Of a DNA stretch of 64,000 bases, positions 1 to 9,826 are shown in pieces. The notes beneath the pieces were generated by a model that saw nothing but the letters and a program-made list of their open reading frames with translations, was not told the DNA's origin and made no database searches. The stretch covers positions 434,001 to 498,000 of the forward strand of contig CAWAXG010000071.1 in assembly GCA_963785755.1 (NCBI GenBank), read 5' to 3'. A program made the translations under genes and the position numbers. The stretch is from JACCXG01 sp963785755 (GTDB lineage: Bacteria > Acidobacteriota > Vicinamibacteria > Vicinamibacterales > 2-12-FULL-66-21). Each line of letters opens with the position of its first letter. The first letter of the stretch is position 1.

Positions 1-1029
1 CTGCAGCCGGGACAGGACCTGCCAGATCGTCTGGTGCAGCGCGAGCGCGTGAGGGTTCTGGACGAGGGCGTCGAAGAGCAGATCGAGCGCCTCGCGCTGG
101 TTCCCGCGTGACGATAGATACTGGCTGAGGGCGAGGCGCGAGCGCCAGTCTTGAGGATTTCCGGCGATGAGCTTTCTGCACAGCGCGGCGAACCGGTTGT
201 CGTCGCCAAGCTGTGGGTAGGCTTTCTCCAGACGTGAGAACGTCAGATAGCTGCGTTCGGGCGCGCGTTCGACCAGCCGCTCCCACGCCGCGACCGCGCC
301 GGTCGTGTCCCCCTGCAGCAGCCTGACGTCACCGAGATTGAGGTACGCCGGGGGATTGGTCGGGTCGAGATCGATCGCGGCATCGAAGTGCCGCGCCGCC
401 TCGGCGTATTCTTTCCCCTTGAGCGCCTGGGTTCCCAGCTCGTTTTCGAGGAACGCCAGGATCGCCTGATGCCGGGGCTGATCGGCGGCGTCGCTCTTCG
501 CCGCGAGTTTCTGTCGCGTCGCGTAGGCGTCCGCCCACAGGTGCTGTTCCTCGTACAGCTTCTCGAGGTTCGAGAGCGCGTACTCGTTGTTGGGGTCGAA
601 GCGCACGACCTCGGTGAACGCTTCCGCCGCGCGATCGACGAATCCGCCCCGCCGGTAATCGAGCCCGAGGCACAGCAGCACGTTCGCGTGTTCGAGCTTG
701 CGCAGGTTCGACCGCTGCAGCAGCGCCTGATGTTCCTGAATCGCGCGTCCGACCTGCCCCTTCTCGCGATAGAGATTGCCGATGATCAGACGGATTTCGA
801 GCGGGTCCCCCGCGACGTCGGACGCGCGCGTCAATTCGTCGATTGCCTGATCGATCTGATTGGCGACCAGGAAGTTCAACCCGAGCATGTAGTGCGGAGA
901 CTCGCGGGCGCGCCGCCGATCGATCCAGCGGCCATCCAGCAGCTTGTAGCGCTCCCAGGCCTTGCCGATTGCCAGGCCGGCGAGCAGGGCGAGCAGCGCG
1001 GCGATCAGGGTCGCGTAGCCTTCAATCAC
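1..1029 (-). CDS. lapB: LapB/YciM-like TPR membrane protein (3' end outside window)
   Basis: This protein probably tethers LPS regulation: in enterobacteria LapB (YciM) sits in the inner membrane and promotes LpxC turnover. The visible 343 codons start with one hydrophobic helix (residues 5-20), then a basic stretch and a SPHYMLGLNFL motif typical of LapB, followed by at least six tetratricopeptide repeats. The C-terminal rubredoxin-like metal domain would lie beyond base 1 and cannot be checked. The GTG start at 1029 overlaps the kdsC stop as GTGA, the same coupling used throughout this operon, which fixes the start. The Kdo-synthesis context supports LapB over a generic TPR protein. Confidence 0.75.
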   Translation of the reverse strand, partial: MIEGYATLIAALLALLAGLAIGKAWERYKLLDGRWIDRRRARESPHYMLGLNFLVANQIDQAIDELTRASDVAGDPLEIRLIIGNLYREKGQVGRAIQEHQALLQRSNLRKLEHANVLLCLGLDYRRGGFVDRAAEAFTEVVRFDPNNEYALSNLEKLYEEQHLWADAYATRQKLAAKSDAADQPRHQAILAFLENELGTQALKGKEYAEAARHFDAAIDLDPTNPPAYLNLGDVRLLQGDTTGAVAAWERLVERAPERSYLTFSRLEKAYPQLGDDNRFAALCRKLIAGNPQDWRSRLALSQYLSSRGNQREALDLLFDALVQNPHALALHQTIWQVLSRLQ

Positions 1030-1553
1030 CTCGCGCCCCCGTACTCGGCCAGGACGTCTTCCCATCGGCCCTGCGCTCGCAGAACCAGCTCGATGAGCTC
1101 GCGAACCGCGCCTCGACCGCCGCGCGCGGCGCTGACCCAGTGAACGGCGTCGCGAACCTCCGCCGCCGCGTCCGCCGGCGCCGCCGACAGACCGGCGCGC
1201 CGGAGCACCGGCAGGTCGAGCAGGTCGTCCCCCATGTAGGCGACGAACTGTTCCTCGACCTCCGCGTCGCGCAGGAGCTGTTCGAACCCGGCGTGCTTGC
1301 TCGGCACGCCCTGCTGCACGAGGCGAACCGCCAGCTGCGCCGCGCGCTGAGTCGTCGCCTGCGATGCCCGCGCCGACAGCAGGCCGACGGGAAGACCGGC
1401 CCGCTGCGCCCACACGATCGCCGCCCCATCTCTGATGTGGAACCCCTTGGACTCGGTGCCGTCGGCGTGGACGATGACGACGCCGTCGGTCAGTACGCCG
1501 TCGACGTCGAAGAGCAGGAGACGCACGCGGCTGGCTCGCTCCTGAATCGTCAT
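1026..1553 (-). CDS. kdsC: 3-deoxy-D-manno-octulosonate 8-phosphate phosphatase (KdsC)
   Basis: HAD-superfamily phosphatase that removes phosphate from Kdo-8-P, the third step of Kdo synthesis in the cytoplasm. It has 175 residues, the usual KdsC length with no cap domain. HAD motif I is DVDGVLTDG near residue 16, motif II falls in LLSARAS near residue 58, a lysine in the PSKHAGF segment near 85 is motif III, and GDDLLDLP near 108 is motif IV. The ATG at 1553 overlaps the kdsD stop (ATGA) and its own stop overlaps the lapB start (GTGA), so translation is coupled on both sides. Confidence 0.93.
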   Translation of the reverse strand: MTIQERASRVRLLLFDVDGVLTDGVVIVHADGTESKGFHIRDGAAIVWAQRAGLPVGLLSARASQATTQRAAQLAVRLVQQGVPSKHAGFEQLLRDAEVEEQFVAYMGDDLLDLPVLRRAGLSAAPADAAAEVRDAVHWVSAARGGRGAVRELIELVLRAQGRWEDVLAEYGGAR

Positions 1554-2527
1554 CAGATCATCTGCGTGCGCCAGAGATCGTGGAGATGGACCACTCCGTC
1601 GACGCGTCCATCCCGGTTCACCACGACGACGGACGTGATTTTGTGGGTTTCCATGATCTTGAGCGCTTCGACGGCGAGCAGCCGACGGTCGATGGTAATC
1701 GGCCGCGGCGTCATGACGTCGCCCGCCGTCAGGCTCAACACATCCGAGTGGCGGGTCATGAGGCGGCGCAGATCGCCATCGGTGAAGACACCGACCAGGC
1801 GCCCGTCGCCGTCGACGACGCACGTCATCCCGAGGCGTTTGCTGGACATCTCGTGAAAGACGTCCACCATCCGTGTCGTGGTGCCGACGATCGGCGCGGC
1901 GTCGTCCGCGTGCATGGCCTGTTCGACCCGCATCAGCCGGCGTCCGAGCTTGCCGCCGGGGTGGAGCGATGCGAAATCCTCCTCGCGGAAGCCCTTGCGC
2001 ACCGAGAGCGTCATCGCGAGCGCGTCGCCGAGCGCCAGCGCGGCGGTCGTGCTGGCGGTTGGCGCGAGGTTCATCGGGCACGCTTCCTCGGCGATGCCGC
2101 AATTCAGGATCACGTCGGCCGCCCGAGCCAGCGTCGACGCGGGATTCCCGGTCAGGGCAATCAGCTTCGCGCCGATGCGCCGCAGCGACTCGAGCAGGCG
2201 GATCAGCTCTTCGGTCTCGCCGCTGTACGACATCGCCAACACCACATCGTCGTCGCGCAGCGCGCCGAGGTCGCCGTGGATCGCTTCCGCGGGATGCAGG
2301 AAGAAGGCGGCCGTGCCGGTGCTCGAGAGCGTTGCCGCAATCTTCCGGCAGATGATGCCGGACTTGCCCATGCCGGTGACCACGACGCGGCCGCGGCACT
2401 CGAACAGGAGCTGTACCGCGCGATCGAAGTCGCCGTCCAGGCGATCGACGAGGCTCAGGATCGCCGCCGCCTCGGTGCGGAGCACCTTGCGCGCAAGGTC
2501 GAGCAGCGACGCGGTGGACTGTGTCAC
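1553..2527 (-). CDS. kdsD: D-arabinose-5-phosphate isomerase (KdsD)
   Basis: Converts ribulose-5-phosphate to arabinose-5-phosphate, the first committed step to Kdo. The 324 residues split into an N-terminal SIS sugar-isomerase domain (about 40-175, with GMGKSGII near 52 and SYSGETEE near 100) and two C-terminal CBS domains (about 205-324) that usually sense a nucleotide or end product. The GTG at 2527 overlaps the kdsA stop as GTGA. Length and domain order match KdsD/KpsF. The operon with kdsA, kdsB and kdsC makes the LPS role the natural one. Confidence 0.95.
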   Translation of the reverse strand: MTQSTASLLDLARKVLRTEAAAILSLVDRLDGDFDRAVQLLFECRGRVVVTGMGKSGIICRKIAATLSSTGTAAFFLHPAEAIHGDLGALRDDDVVLAMSYSGETEELIRLLESLRRIGAKLIALTGNPASTLARAADVILNCGIAEEACPMNLAPTASTTAALALGDALAMTLSVRKGFREEDFASLHPGGKLGRRLMRVEQAMHADDAAPIVGTTTRMVDVFHEMSSKRLGMTCVVDGDGRLVGVFTDGDLRRLMTRHSDVLSLTAGDVMTPRPITIDRRLLAVEALKIMETHKITSVVVVNRDGRVDGVVHLHDLWRTQMI

Positions 2528-3441
2528 GTCCGGCTCGCCTTGCCATCGTGCGCCCGCGGCCGCGAGTCGGCGGGCGCCTGGGAACCTGGCGTGCGCGCGA
2601 CGGCCGCCGCCTCACGATCTTCCTGCGCGATGGCGTGAATCCGGACCAGCCGAAGGAGCAGCGGCTCGAGCAGGTCCAGCCTGAGAGCGTTCTGTGCGTC
2701 GCTCCGGGCAGTCTCGGGGCGCTCATGGACTTCCATGAACACCCCATCGATCCCTGCCGCGACGCCCGCGCGCGCCATCGGCTCGATGAACTCGGCCTGG
2801 CCCGCGGTGACCCCGTCGCCCGCGCCTGGCAGCTGGAGGCTGTGAGTCACGTCGTAAATCACCGGGAATCCGAACCCTCGCAGCGTCGGGAACGCGCGCA
2901 TGTCGACGACGAGGTTGTTGTAGCCGAAGGTCGCGCCGCGTTCGGTGACGAGAATCCGCTCGTTGCCGGCCGCCGTCACTTTGTCAATCACGTGGCGGAC
3001 GTCGAGCGGCGCCAGGAATTGCCCTTTCTTGATGTTGACGATCCGGCCGGTCTGCGCCGCCGCGACCAGCAGGTCTGTTTGACGGCACAGGAAGGCGGGA
3101 ATCTGCAGCACGTCGGCGGCTTCGGCTGCCGGCGCGGCGTGGGCAGGTTCGTGAATGTCGGTCAGGACCGGCACGCCGATCTCGTCGCGCACTCGACGCA
3201 GCGTGGCGAGCCCGTCGTGAAGTCCCGGGCCGCGGAATGAGCGTGCGGACGTCCGGTTGGCCTTGTCGTACGACGCCTTGAAGATGTACTGGACGCCGCA
3301 TCGTGCGGCGATGTCGCGAATGGCGCGCGCGAGACCGAGGGCATGCCCGGGACTCTCGATGACGCAGGGGCCGGCGATGAGGAGCAGCGTACCGCTGCCG
3401 ATTGAAAGATCGCCGAGCGCAACCGGCTTCACAAGGCTCAC
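2524..3441 (-). CDS. kdsA: 3-deoxy-8-phosphooctulonate synthase (KdsA)
   Basis: Condenses arabinose-5-phosphate with phosphoenolpyruvate to Kdo-8-phosphate. The family core is intact: AGPCVIES near residue 23, FKASYDKANR near 60, RGPGLHDGL, LTDIHEP, the LCRQTDLL segment and IKKGQFLAP, ending with a normal TIM-barrel C-terminal half. I place the start at GTG 3441 because it overlaps the pyrG stop as GTGA; this gives 305 residues. An in-frame GTG at 3432 is a possible alternative. A polar tail of about 30 residues after the catalytic domain, rich in Ala, Arg and Asp, is longer than in E. coli KdsA and has no evident function. Confidence 0.93.
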   Translation of the reverse strand: MSLVKPVALGDLSIGSGTLLLIAGPCVIESPGHALGLARAIRDIAARCGVQYIFKASYDKANRTSARSFRGPGLHDGLATLRRVRDEIGVPVLTDIHEPAHAAPAAEAADVLQIPAFLCRQTDLLVAAAQTGRIVNIKKGQFLAPLDVRHVIDKVTAAGNERILVTERGATFGYNNLVVDMRAFPTLRGFGFPVIYDVTHSLQLPGAGDGVTAGQAEFIEPMARAGVAAGIDGVFMEVHERPETARSDAQNALRLDLLEPLLLRLVRIHAIAQEDREAAAVARTPGSQAPADSRPRAHDGKASRT

Positions 3442-5087
3442 CCGGCCACGGTTGCCGTCGCCTGCTGCCGCGCCGCCGCCTTGTGCTGGTGGCTCGCCTC
3501 GATGAATCCGGCGAACAGCGGGTGCGGCTTCAGCGGCTTGGACTTGAACTCCGGATGGAACTGTACCGCGAGATACCACGGGTGCGACGGGAGCTCGACG
3601 ATCTCCACGAACTTGCCGTCATGCGAGCGCCCGACGATCTCGAGGCCGGCTTCGGTCAGCGAGCGCTCGTACAAGCAGTTGAATTCGTAGCGGTGCCGGT
3701 GGCGCTCCTGAATCTCGGCCTGTCCATACAGGGCGCGCGCGCGCGACCCTGCCTTGAGCTCGCACGGGTACGTCCCGAGGCGCATCGTGCCGCCGAGGTC
3801 GTCGACGCCGAGCAGATCGCGGAGCTTGTAGATCACCTTGTTCGGCGTGTCCGGCGCACACTCGGTGGAATCGGCATCGGCGATGCCGCAGACGTTTCGC
3901 GCGTATTCGACCGCGGCCCACTGGAATCCATAGCAGATCCCGAAGTACGGAATGCTGCGTTCGCGCGCGATGGTGGCGGCGCGCATCATGCCGCGCGTCC
4001 CGCGATCGCCGAACCCGCCGGGGACCAGGATGCCGTCGGCGGCCTCCAGGAGCTGTTCGCCGCCGGGCTGCTCCAGCGCCTCGGCCTCGACCCATCGGAT
4101 GTTGACGCGCAGGCGATGTTTGAAGCCGCCGTGATACAGCGCCTCGTTGAGGCTCTTGTAGGAGTCCTCGTAGCCCACGTACTTCCCGACGACGTGGATC
4201 GTGACGTCGTCCTTCGGGTTCTTGATCCGATCGACGAGGTCCACCCAGGCGTCCATGCGCGCTTCGGTCTGCGGCAGATTCAGCCGTTGCAGGACGATGC
4301 GGTCGAGACCTTCGGCAGCCAGGACGAGCGGGACTTCGTAGATGCTCGAGACGTCCTTCGCGGTGATCACCGCCTCTTCGTCGACGTCGCAGAAGAGCGC
4401 GATCTTCCGTTTGAGGTCCTGATCGAGGAAGCGGTCGGTCCGGCAGAGCAGGATGTCCGGCTGGATACCGATGGCGCGCAGATCGCGAACGCTGTGCTGG
4501 GTCGGCTTCGTCTTCAGCTCGCCGGCGGCGCCGATGAACGGCACGAGCGTCAGGTGGATATAGAGCGTGTTGTCGCGCCCGACGTCCTGCCGCAGCTGGC
4601 GGATGGCTTCGAGAAACGGCTGGCTCTCGATGTCACCGACCGTGCCGCCGATCTCGACGAGCACGATGTCCACGTCACCTGCCGCGACCGCCCGGATGCT
4701 GTCCTTGATCTCGTTGGTGATGTGCGGAATCACCTGGACGGTTCGACCGAGATAGTCGCCGCGCCGCTCTTTCTGGATCACGGACAGATATATCTTCCCG
4801 GTCGTCCAGTTGTTCAGGCGTGTCGTCGTCTGGTTGGTGAATCGCTCGTAGTGCCCGAGATCCAGGTCCGTTTCCGCGCCGTCGTCGGTGACATACACCT
4901 CGCCGTGCTGGTAGGGACTCATCGTTCCCGGGTCGACGTTGATGTAGGGGTCGAACTTCTGCAGCGCTACCTTGTAGCCGTGACCCTCGAGCAGGGCGCC
5001 GATCGATGCGGCGGCCAGGCCCTTGCCGAGCGAGGACACGACCCCGCCGGTTACCAGGATGAACTTCACAGGACGTTTGGTCTGCAT
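3438..5087 (-). CDS. pyrG: CTP synthase
   Basis: Makes CTP from UTP, ATP and glutamine. CTP is also the co-substrate of KdsB, encoded just upstream, so its position in the Kdo operon is metabolically sensible. The 549-residue protein has the synthetase domain first (GGVVSSLGKG near 11, the HGEVYVTDDGAETDLDLG block near 57) and a class I glutamine amidotransferase domain second. The nucleophile elbow reads GICYGFQW, with Tyr after the Cys where E. coli has Leu, and His-Pro-Glu lies in VQFHPEF. The start is ATG 5087; the longer upstream frame only adds unconserved residues and overlaps kdsB. Confidence 0.96.
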   Translation of the reverse strand: MQTKRPVKFILVTGGVVSSLGKGLAAASIGALLEGHGYKVALQKFDPYINVDPGTMSPYQHGEVYVTDDGAETDLDLGHYERFTNQTTTRLNNWTTGKIYLSVIQKERRGDYLGRTVQVIPHITNEIKDSIRAVAAGDVDIVLVEIGGTVGDIESQPFLEAIRQLRQDVGRDNTLYIHLTLVPFIGAAGELKTKPTQHSVRDLRAIGIQPDILLCRTDRFLDQDLKRKIALFCDVDEEAVITAKDVSSIYEVPLVLAAEGLDRIVLQRLNLPQTEARMDAWVDLVDRIKNPKDDVTIHVVGKYVGYEDSYKSLNEALYHGGFKHRLRVNIRWVEAEALEQPGGEQLLEAADGILVPGGFGDRGTRGMMRAATIARERSIPYFGICYGFQWAAVEYARNVCGIADADSTECAPDTPNKVIYKLRDLLGVDDLGGTMRLGTYPCELKAGSRARALYGQAEIQERHRHRYEFNCLYERSLTEAGLEIVGRSHDGKFVEIVELPSHPWYLAVQFHPEFKSKPLKPHPLFAGFIEASHQHKAAARQQATATVAG

Positions 5088-5103
5088 GGTCCGCCCGTTT
5101 CTC

Positions 5104-5886
5104 CTAGGCGCGAACGGCGCCCTGGACGAGGCGCCGGACGCGTTCAAGATCCTCCGGCGTATCGACGCCGATCGAGTCGTACTGGGTCTCCACGGCTAAG
5201 ATCCGGATGCCGTTTTCGAGCGCCCGCAGCTGTTCGAGCGACTCCGAGCGCTCGAGCTCCGTGGGTTCGAGCCGCGCCAGCTGCAACAGGCAGTCCCGGC
5301 GGTAGACGTAGAGCCCCACATGACGCCACGGCGTGGCCGCCGGCGACCCCTGCCGGACGAACGGAATCGGCGCGCGCGAGAAATACAGCGCGTACCCGTC
5401 GCGATCGACCACGACCTTCGTGACGTTCGGGTTCTCGAGCTCCTGCCGGTCCTCGATCCGCCGGCGCAGCGTGGACATCACGACCAGCGGATCGGCGAGC
5501 AGCGGCTCGATCGCTTCGTCGATCATCGCCGGCTCGATGAGCGGCTCGTCACCCTGCACGTTCACGATGATGTCGCAGGCCAGCTCGGAGGCGACCTCGG
5601 CGAGCCGATCGGTGCCGCTCTGATGGTCGGGCGATGTCATGCAGGCGGCGCCGCCGAACGTTCGGACCGCCTCCAGGATGCGGTCGTCATCGGTGGCGAC
5701 GAGAACGGAAGAGACGGAGGTCGCCGCGGACGCGCGGCGGTAGACATGCTCGATCATCGGACGGCCGCCGATGTCGGCGAGGGCCTTGCCCGGCAACCTT
5801 GAGGACTGGTATCTCGCGGGAATGATTGCGACGACACCGCCTGAATCTGAATCGAGGGCAAGCCCGGGACCCGAATCAGGGTGCAC
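5104..5886 (-). CDS. kdsB: CMP-Kdo synthetase (3-deoxy-manno-octulosonate cytidylyltransferase)
   Basis: Activates Kdo as CMP-Kdo for transfer to lipid A. The IIPARYQSSRLPGK substrate loop, the VQGDEPL metal-binding motif and the C-terminal GVDTPEDLERV signature are all present. No ATG lies near the family's usual N-terminus. I choose GTG 5886 because AGGA sits 6 bases upstream, giving 260 residues with an 18-residue lead before the conserved strand. The in-frame ATG at 5976 would add about 30 unconserved residues. It is first in the operon and is separated from the pyrG start by 16 bases. Confidence 0.93.
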   Translation of the reverse strand: MHPDSGPGLALDSDSGGVVAIIPARYQSSRLPGKALADIGGRPMIEHVYRRASAATSVSSVLVATDDDRILEAVRTFGGAACMTSPDHQSGTDRLAEVASELACDIIVNVQGDEPLIEPAMIDEAIEPLLADPLVVMSTLRRRIEDRQELENPNVTKVVVDRDGYALYFSRAPIPFVRQGSPAATPWRHVGLYVYRRDCLLQLARLEPTELERSESLEQLRALENGIRILAVETQYDSIGVDTPEDLERVRRLVQGAVRA

Positions 5887-6068
5887 GGCAAATCCTACCA
5901 CAACTGCACACGACGTCACGGCAGCAGCGCAGCGTCGACTGGAAGAGCGCTCGCCGTCGTCTGGCGTCAGGCGCATCTCCGAGGCCGGCGCAGGACGGTT
6001 CGAGCTTTCGCGCCGCCCGGTTCGCCGGCCGACCTCGAACGTAGTAGCATAGCCGGCGCGGGGGAATC

Positions 6069-6608
6069 ATGAGCTTACGCAGAGCCGTGTTCTACATCGG
6101 CGGCGCCTCCCTGCTGGCGGCGTGGTTCTCGTCGGCCGCATCACTGTCGGTCAACAGGAATACGAGCCAGGGTCCCCGGGAAGCGGACCAGACTCCCTCA
6201 CAAATCGAAGAACTCGCCCTGGAGGTGCAGCAGCAGTCGAAGCGGCTGCGCGAACGCCTGGCTGCCGCGCCGATGCCGCAGGAGCCGGGACGCAATCCCT
6301 TCAGCTTCCGCACGGTGCCGCCGCGGCCGCAGGCGCGGCCAGCCCGCCGCGTCGAGACGCCCGCTCCCATCGTGCCCGCGGAGCCGCCCGAACCGATGCT
6401 GATGTTGGTTGGGGTCGCCGAGCAGAAGCGCTCAGAGGGCGTCGTACGGACGGCGATGCTCGAGACCGGCGGCGATCAGATGATCCTCGCCACGGTCGGC
6501 GAGCCGGTCCTCCATCGATACAAGGTCACCGCCGTCAGCGTCGACGCAGTCGAACTGACGGACCTGAGCACCGGGCGCGTCCGCCGCCTCGCGCTGCAGG
6601 TCCCGTAG
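6069..6608 (+). CDS. Exported or membrane-anchored hypothetical protein with proline-rich linker
   Basis: I do not recognise a named family. The 179 residues contain an N-terminal hydrophobic segment (about 5-25) that could be a signal anchor, a Gln/Glu/Arg-rich probable coiled coil (about 42-68), a GRNPFSF motif near 77, a Pro/Arg linker (85-115) and a compact beta-rich tail (about 118-179). This anchor, linker and small-beta-domain layout, with a GRNPF motif, is reminiscent of PilP or GspC periplasmic proteins, but no pilus genes are nearby, so that is only a suggestion. It is divergent from kdsB and convergent with serA. Confidence 0.7.
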   Translation: MSLRRAVFYIGGASLLAAWFSSAASLSVNRNTSQGPREADQTPSQIEELALEVQQQSKRLRERLAAAPMPQEPGRNPFSFRTVPPRPQARPARRVETPAPIVPAEPPEPMLMLVGVAEQKRSEGVVRTAMLETGGDQMILATVGEPVLHRYKVTAVSVDAVELTDLSTGRVRRLALQVP

Positions 6609-6651
6609 ACCCGCCTGCGTGTTCCCCGGCTCAGTCGGCCCCGCGGCCGGG

Positions 6652-8241
6652 TTACAACCTCACCAGCGACGCCGACTTGACCGCGGGCGTGGCGCGTATC
6701 GCTTCGAGCGCCGCGTCGACCGCATTCCCTTGCGTTGCCGGAACATCGATGTTGACGACGCCGACCGCACCACCCGCTCCACGTCCGAGCGCGAAGCTGG
6801 CGATGTTGACGCCGAAGCGTCCGAGGATGGTGCCGACCTCGCCGATGACCCCCGGCTGATCGTCGTTCTTGATCAAAATCAGCGTGCCCTCGAGCGGCGC
6901 CTCAATCTCGACGCCGTCCACGGCCGTGAGCCTGGAGCTGCCGTGCTCGAAGACCGTGCCCTCGACCCAGTGCTCGCCTTCGCTCGTATGCAGCTTGACC
7001 GACAGCAGGTTGGCGAAGTCGCGCGGCCGTGAGCTGCGCGATTCGATGATCTCAATCCCGCGCTGCGCGGCCACCGCTCTCGCGTTGATGACGGTGACCG
7101 CACCGGAGAGGATCGGTCGAAGCGCTCCCGCCACGACGCTGCTCGCGAGCAGATCCGAGCCGGCATTCACCGCGGCCCCGTAGTAGCGGATCCCGACGCC
7201 ATGAGTCCGGCCGGACGCGATCTGCACGAGCAGCGTGCCGAGCCGGTCGGCGAGATGCATCCAGGGCCGGAGCTTGACCTGCTGATCGGTGGGCAGCGCA
7301 GGGAAGTTCACCGCGTTCCTGATCGCCCCGTCCTTGAGATAGTCCCGCACCCCCATCGCCGTCTCGATCCCGACGAGCTCCTGTGCTTCGACCGTGGACG
7401 CGGCGATGTGCGGGGTGGCGACCACCTGCGGCAATCCGACGAGCGATTGATCGGGCGGCGGCTCCTGGGCGAACACGTCCAGCCCGGCGCCGGCGACATG
7501 GCCGGCCCGGATTGCCTCGGCCAGCGCGGCTTCGTCGATCAATTCGCCGCGTGCGGTATTGATGATCCGCAGCCCTGGCTTGCACGCGGCGAATCGCGCC
7601 GCGTCGAACAGGTGCCGCGTCTCGGCGGTTGCGGGAATATGAAGCGTGATGTAGTCGGCCCGGCCGCACAGCTCATCGAGCGTCACGAGCTCGGCGCCGA
7701 TGGTCGCCGCGACCTGTTCGGAGATGAACGGGTCGTGCGCGACGACTTGCATCCCGAACGCGCGAGCCCGGTTCGTGACTTCCTGTCCGATGCGCCCGAG
7801 TCCGACGACGCCGAGGGTCTTGCCGCGCAGCTCCGCGCCGATGAGCCGCTTCTTGTCCCACACGCCGCGCTTCATGGCGGAATCGGCAGCGCCGACCGAC
7901 CGCGACAGCGCGAGCATCAGTGCCCACGCGTGTTCCGCCACGCTGACGCTGTTGGCGCCGGGCGCGTTCATGACGACGATGCCGCGGTCGGTGGCAGCTT
8001 GAACGTCGACGTTGTCCACGCCGGTTCCGGCCCGGGCAATTACCCGAAGCCGCGGCGCGGCGGCGATGAGCGCGGCATCCACCTGCGTGGCGCTGCGAAC
8101 AATCAAGGCATCGGCTTCCGCGAGGTCGCGAGCAAGGTCTTTGGCCGGCCGCTGCGCGCGGGCATCGACCGTCCAGCCGGGAACGCTGCGAAGGATCTCT
8201 ATTGCTGAAGATGAGAGCTGGTCTGCGATGACGACATGCAT
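6652..8241 (-). CDS. serA: D-3-phosphoglycerate dehydrogenase
   Basis: Oxidises 3-phosphoglycerate to 3-phosphohydroxypyruvate, the first step of serine synthesis. The 529-residue form is the long SerA type: substrate/NAD domains with the Rossmann motif GVVGLGRIGQE near 146, the catalytic Arg in NTARGELIDE near 235 and His in TPHIAAST near 285, then an allosteric substrate-binding domain (about 320-450) and a C-terminal ACT domain for serine feedback. The start at ATG 8241 matches the family N-terminus MHVVIADQ. The gene is divergent from icd. Confidence 0.95.
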   Translation of the reverse strand: MHVVIADQLSSSAIEILRSVPGWTVDARAQRPAKDLARDLAEADALIVRSATQVDAALIAAAPRLRVIARAGTGVDNVDVQAATDRGIVVMNAPGANSVSVAEHAWALMLALSRSVGAADSAMKRGVWDKKRLIGAELRGKTLGVVGLGRIGQEVTNRARAFGMQVVAHDPFISEQVAATIGAELVTLDELCGRADYITLHIPATAETRHLFDAARFAACKPGLRIINTARGELIDEAALAEAIRAGHVAGAGLDVFAQEPPPDQSLVGLPQVVATPHIAASTVEAQELVGIETAMGVRDYLKDGAIRNAVNFPALPTDQQVKLRPWMHLADRLGTLLVQIASGRTHGVGIRYYGAAVNAGSDLLASSVVAGALRPILSGAVTVINARAVAAQRGIEIIESRSSRPRDFANLLSVKLHTSEGEHWVEGTVFEHGSSRLTAVDGVEIEAPLEGTLILIKNDDQPGVIGEVGTILGRFGVNIASFALGRGAGGAVGVVNIDVPATQGNAVDAALEAIRATPAVKSASLVRL

Positions 8242-8248
8242 GGCTCTC

Positions 8249-8254
8249 AGTATA
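8249..8254 (-). promoter_or_regulatory. Candidate -10 element of serA (leaderless geometry)
   Basis: Read on the minus strand this is TATACT, ending 7 bases before the serA ATG. Initiation about 7 bases downstream of a -10 hexamer would fall at the start codon, giving a leaderless or nearly leaderless mRNA. No clear -35 is visible. On the plus strand the overlapping bases 8251-8256 read TATAAT, so the site could also serve the divergent direction. Confidence 0.4.
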
Positions 8255-8466
8255 ATGTTGCGTTCATTTGACGACGATCCGGATCTGTAGTGCGGCTGTG
8301 TCACGATTGCGTTTGCCGCCGTCCGCATGGTCCGACCACAGCGTCAGCCAGCTGGAGATCGCGTGCTGGTGGATCGTCAATGCGGCTGGACGCCGCACAC
8401 GCACCATCGTGGTGCAAAACGCTCAAATCCGTTATTTCGCGCTCAGGGTTGAGACATACGCAACTC

Positions 8467-8487
8467 TTTTCCACAACGTTTTCCACA
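8467..8487 (+). promoter_or_regulatory. Pair of DnaA-box-like sites
   Basis: Two copies of TTTTCCACA, at 8467-8475 and 8479-8487, lie in direct orientation 12 bases apart. Each fits the degenerate DnaA consensus TTWTNCACA. They lie in the serA-icd spacer and could let DnaA influence icd or serA. There is no dnaA or dnaN nearby and no larger box cluster, so an origin is not indicated. Confidence 0.4.
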
Positions 8488-8496
8488 GATCCTGTG
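8484..8496. repeat. Short inverted repeat upstream of icd
   Basis: CACAG and CTGTG flank three bases, a perfect 5-bp inverted repeat overlapping the second DnaA-like site. It is 45 bases before the icd start and could be an operator. The regulator is unknown. Confidence 0.3.
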
Positions 8497-8540
8497 TAGA
8501 ACGCGTAACGCAGACGACGGTAATCTGACCTAAATCAGCC

Positions 8541-9776
<1,236 letters not shown>

Positions 9777-9826
9777 CGGGTGCCGGCACGGCGGGCATCG
9801 CGGCGGCTATTCAGTGAGGGTGGTTG

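Noticed and set aside
3402..5423. 673-codon open frame on the plus strand over pyrG and kdsB
   Set aside because: It is the complement of conserved pyrG and kdsB sequence and reads as low-complexity Arg/Val/Asp without any family motif; such long antisense frames are expected at this GC content.
8467..8487. Replication origin at the DnaA-like boxes
   Set aside because: Only two weak boxes, no AT-rich unwinding region, and no dnaA, dnaN, gyrB or parAB nearby.
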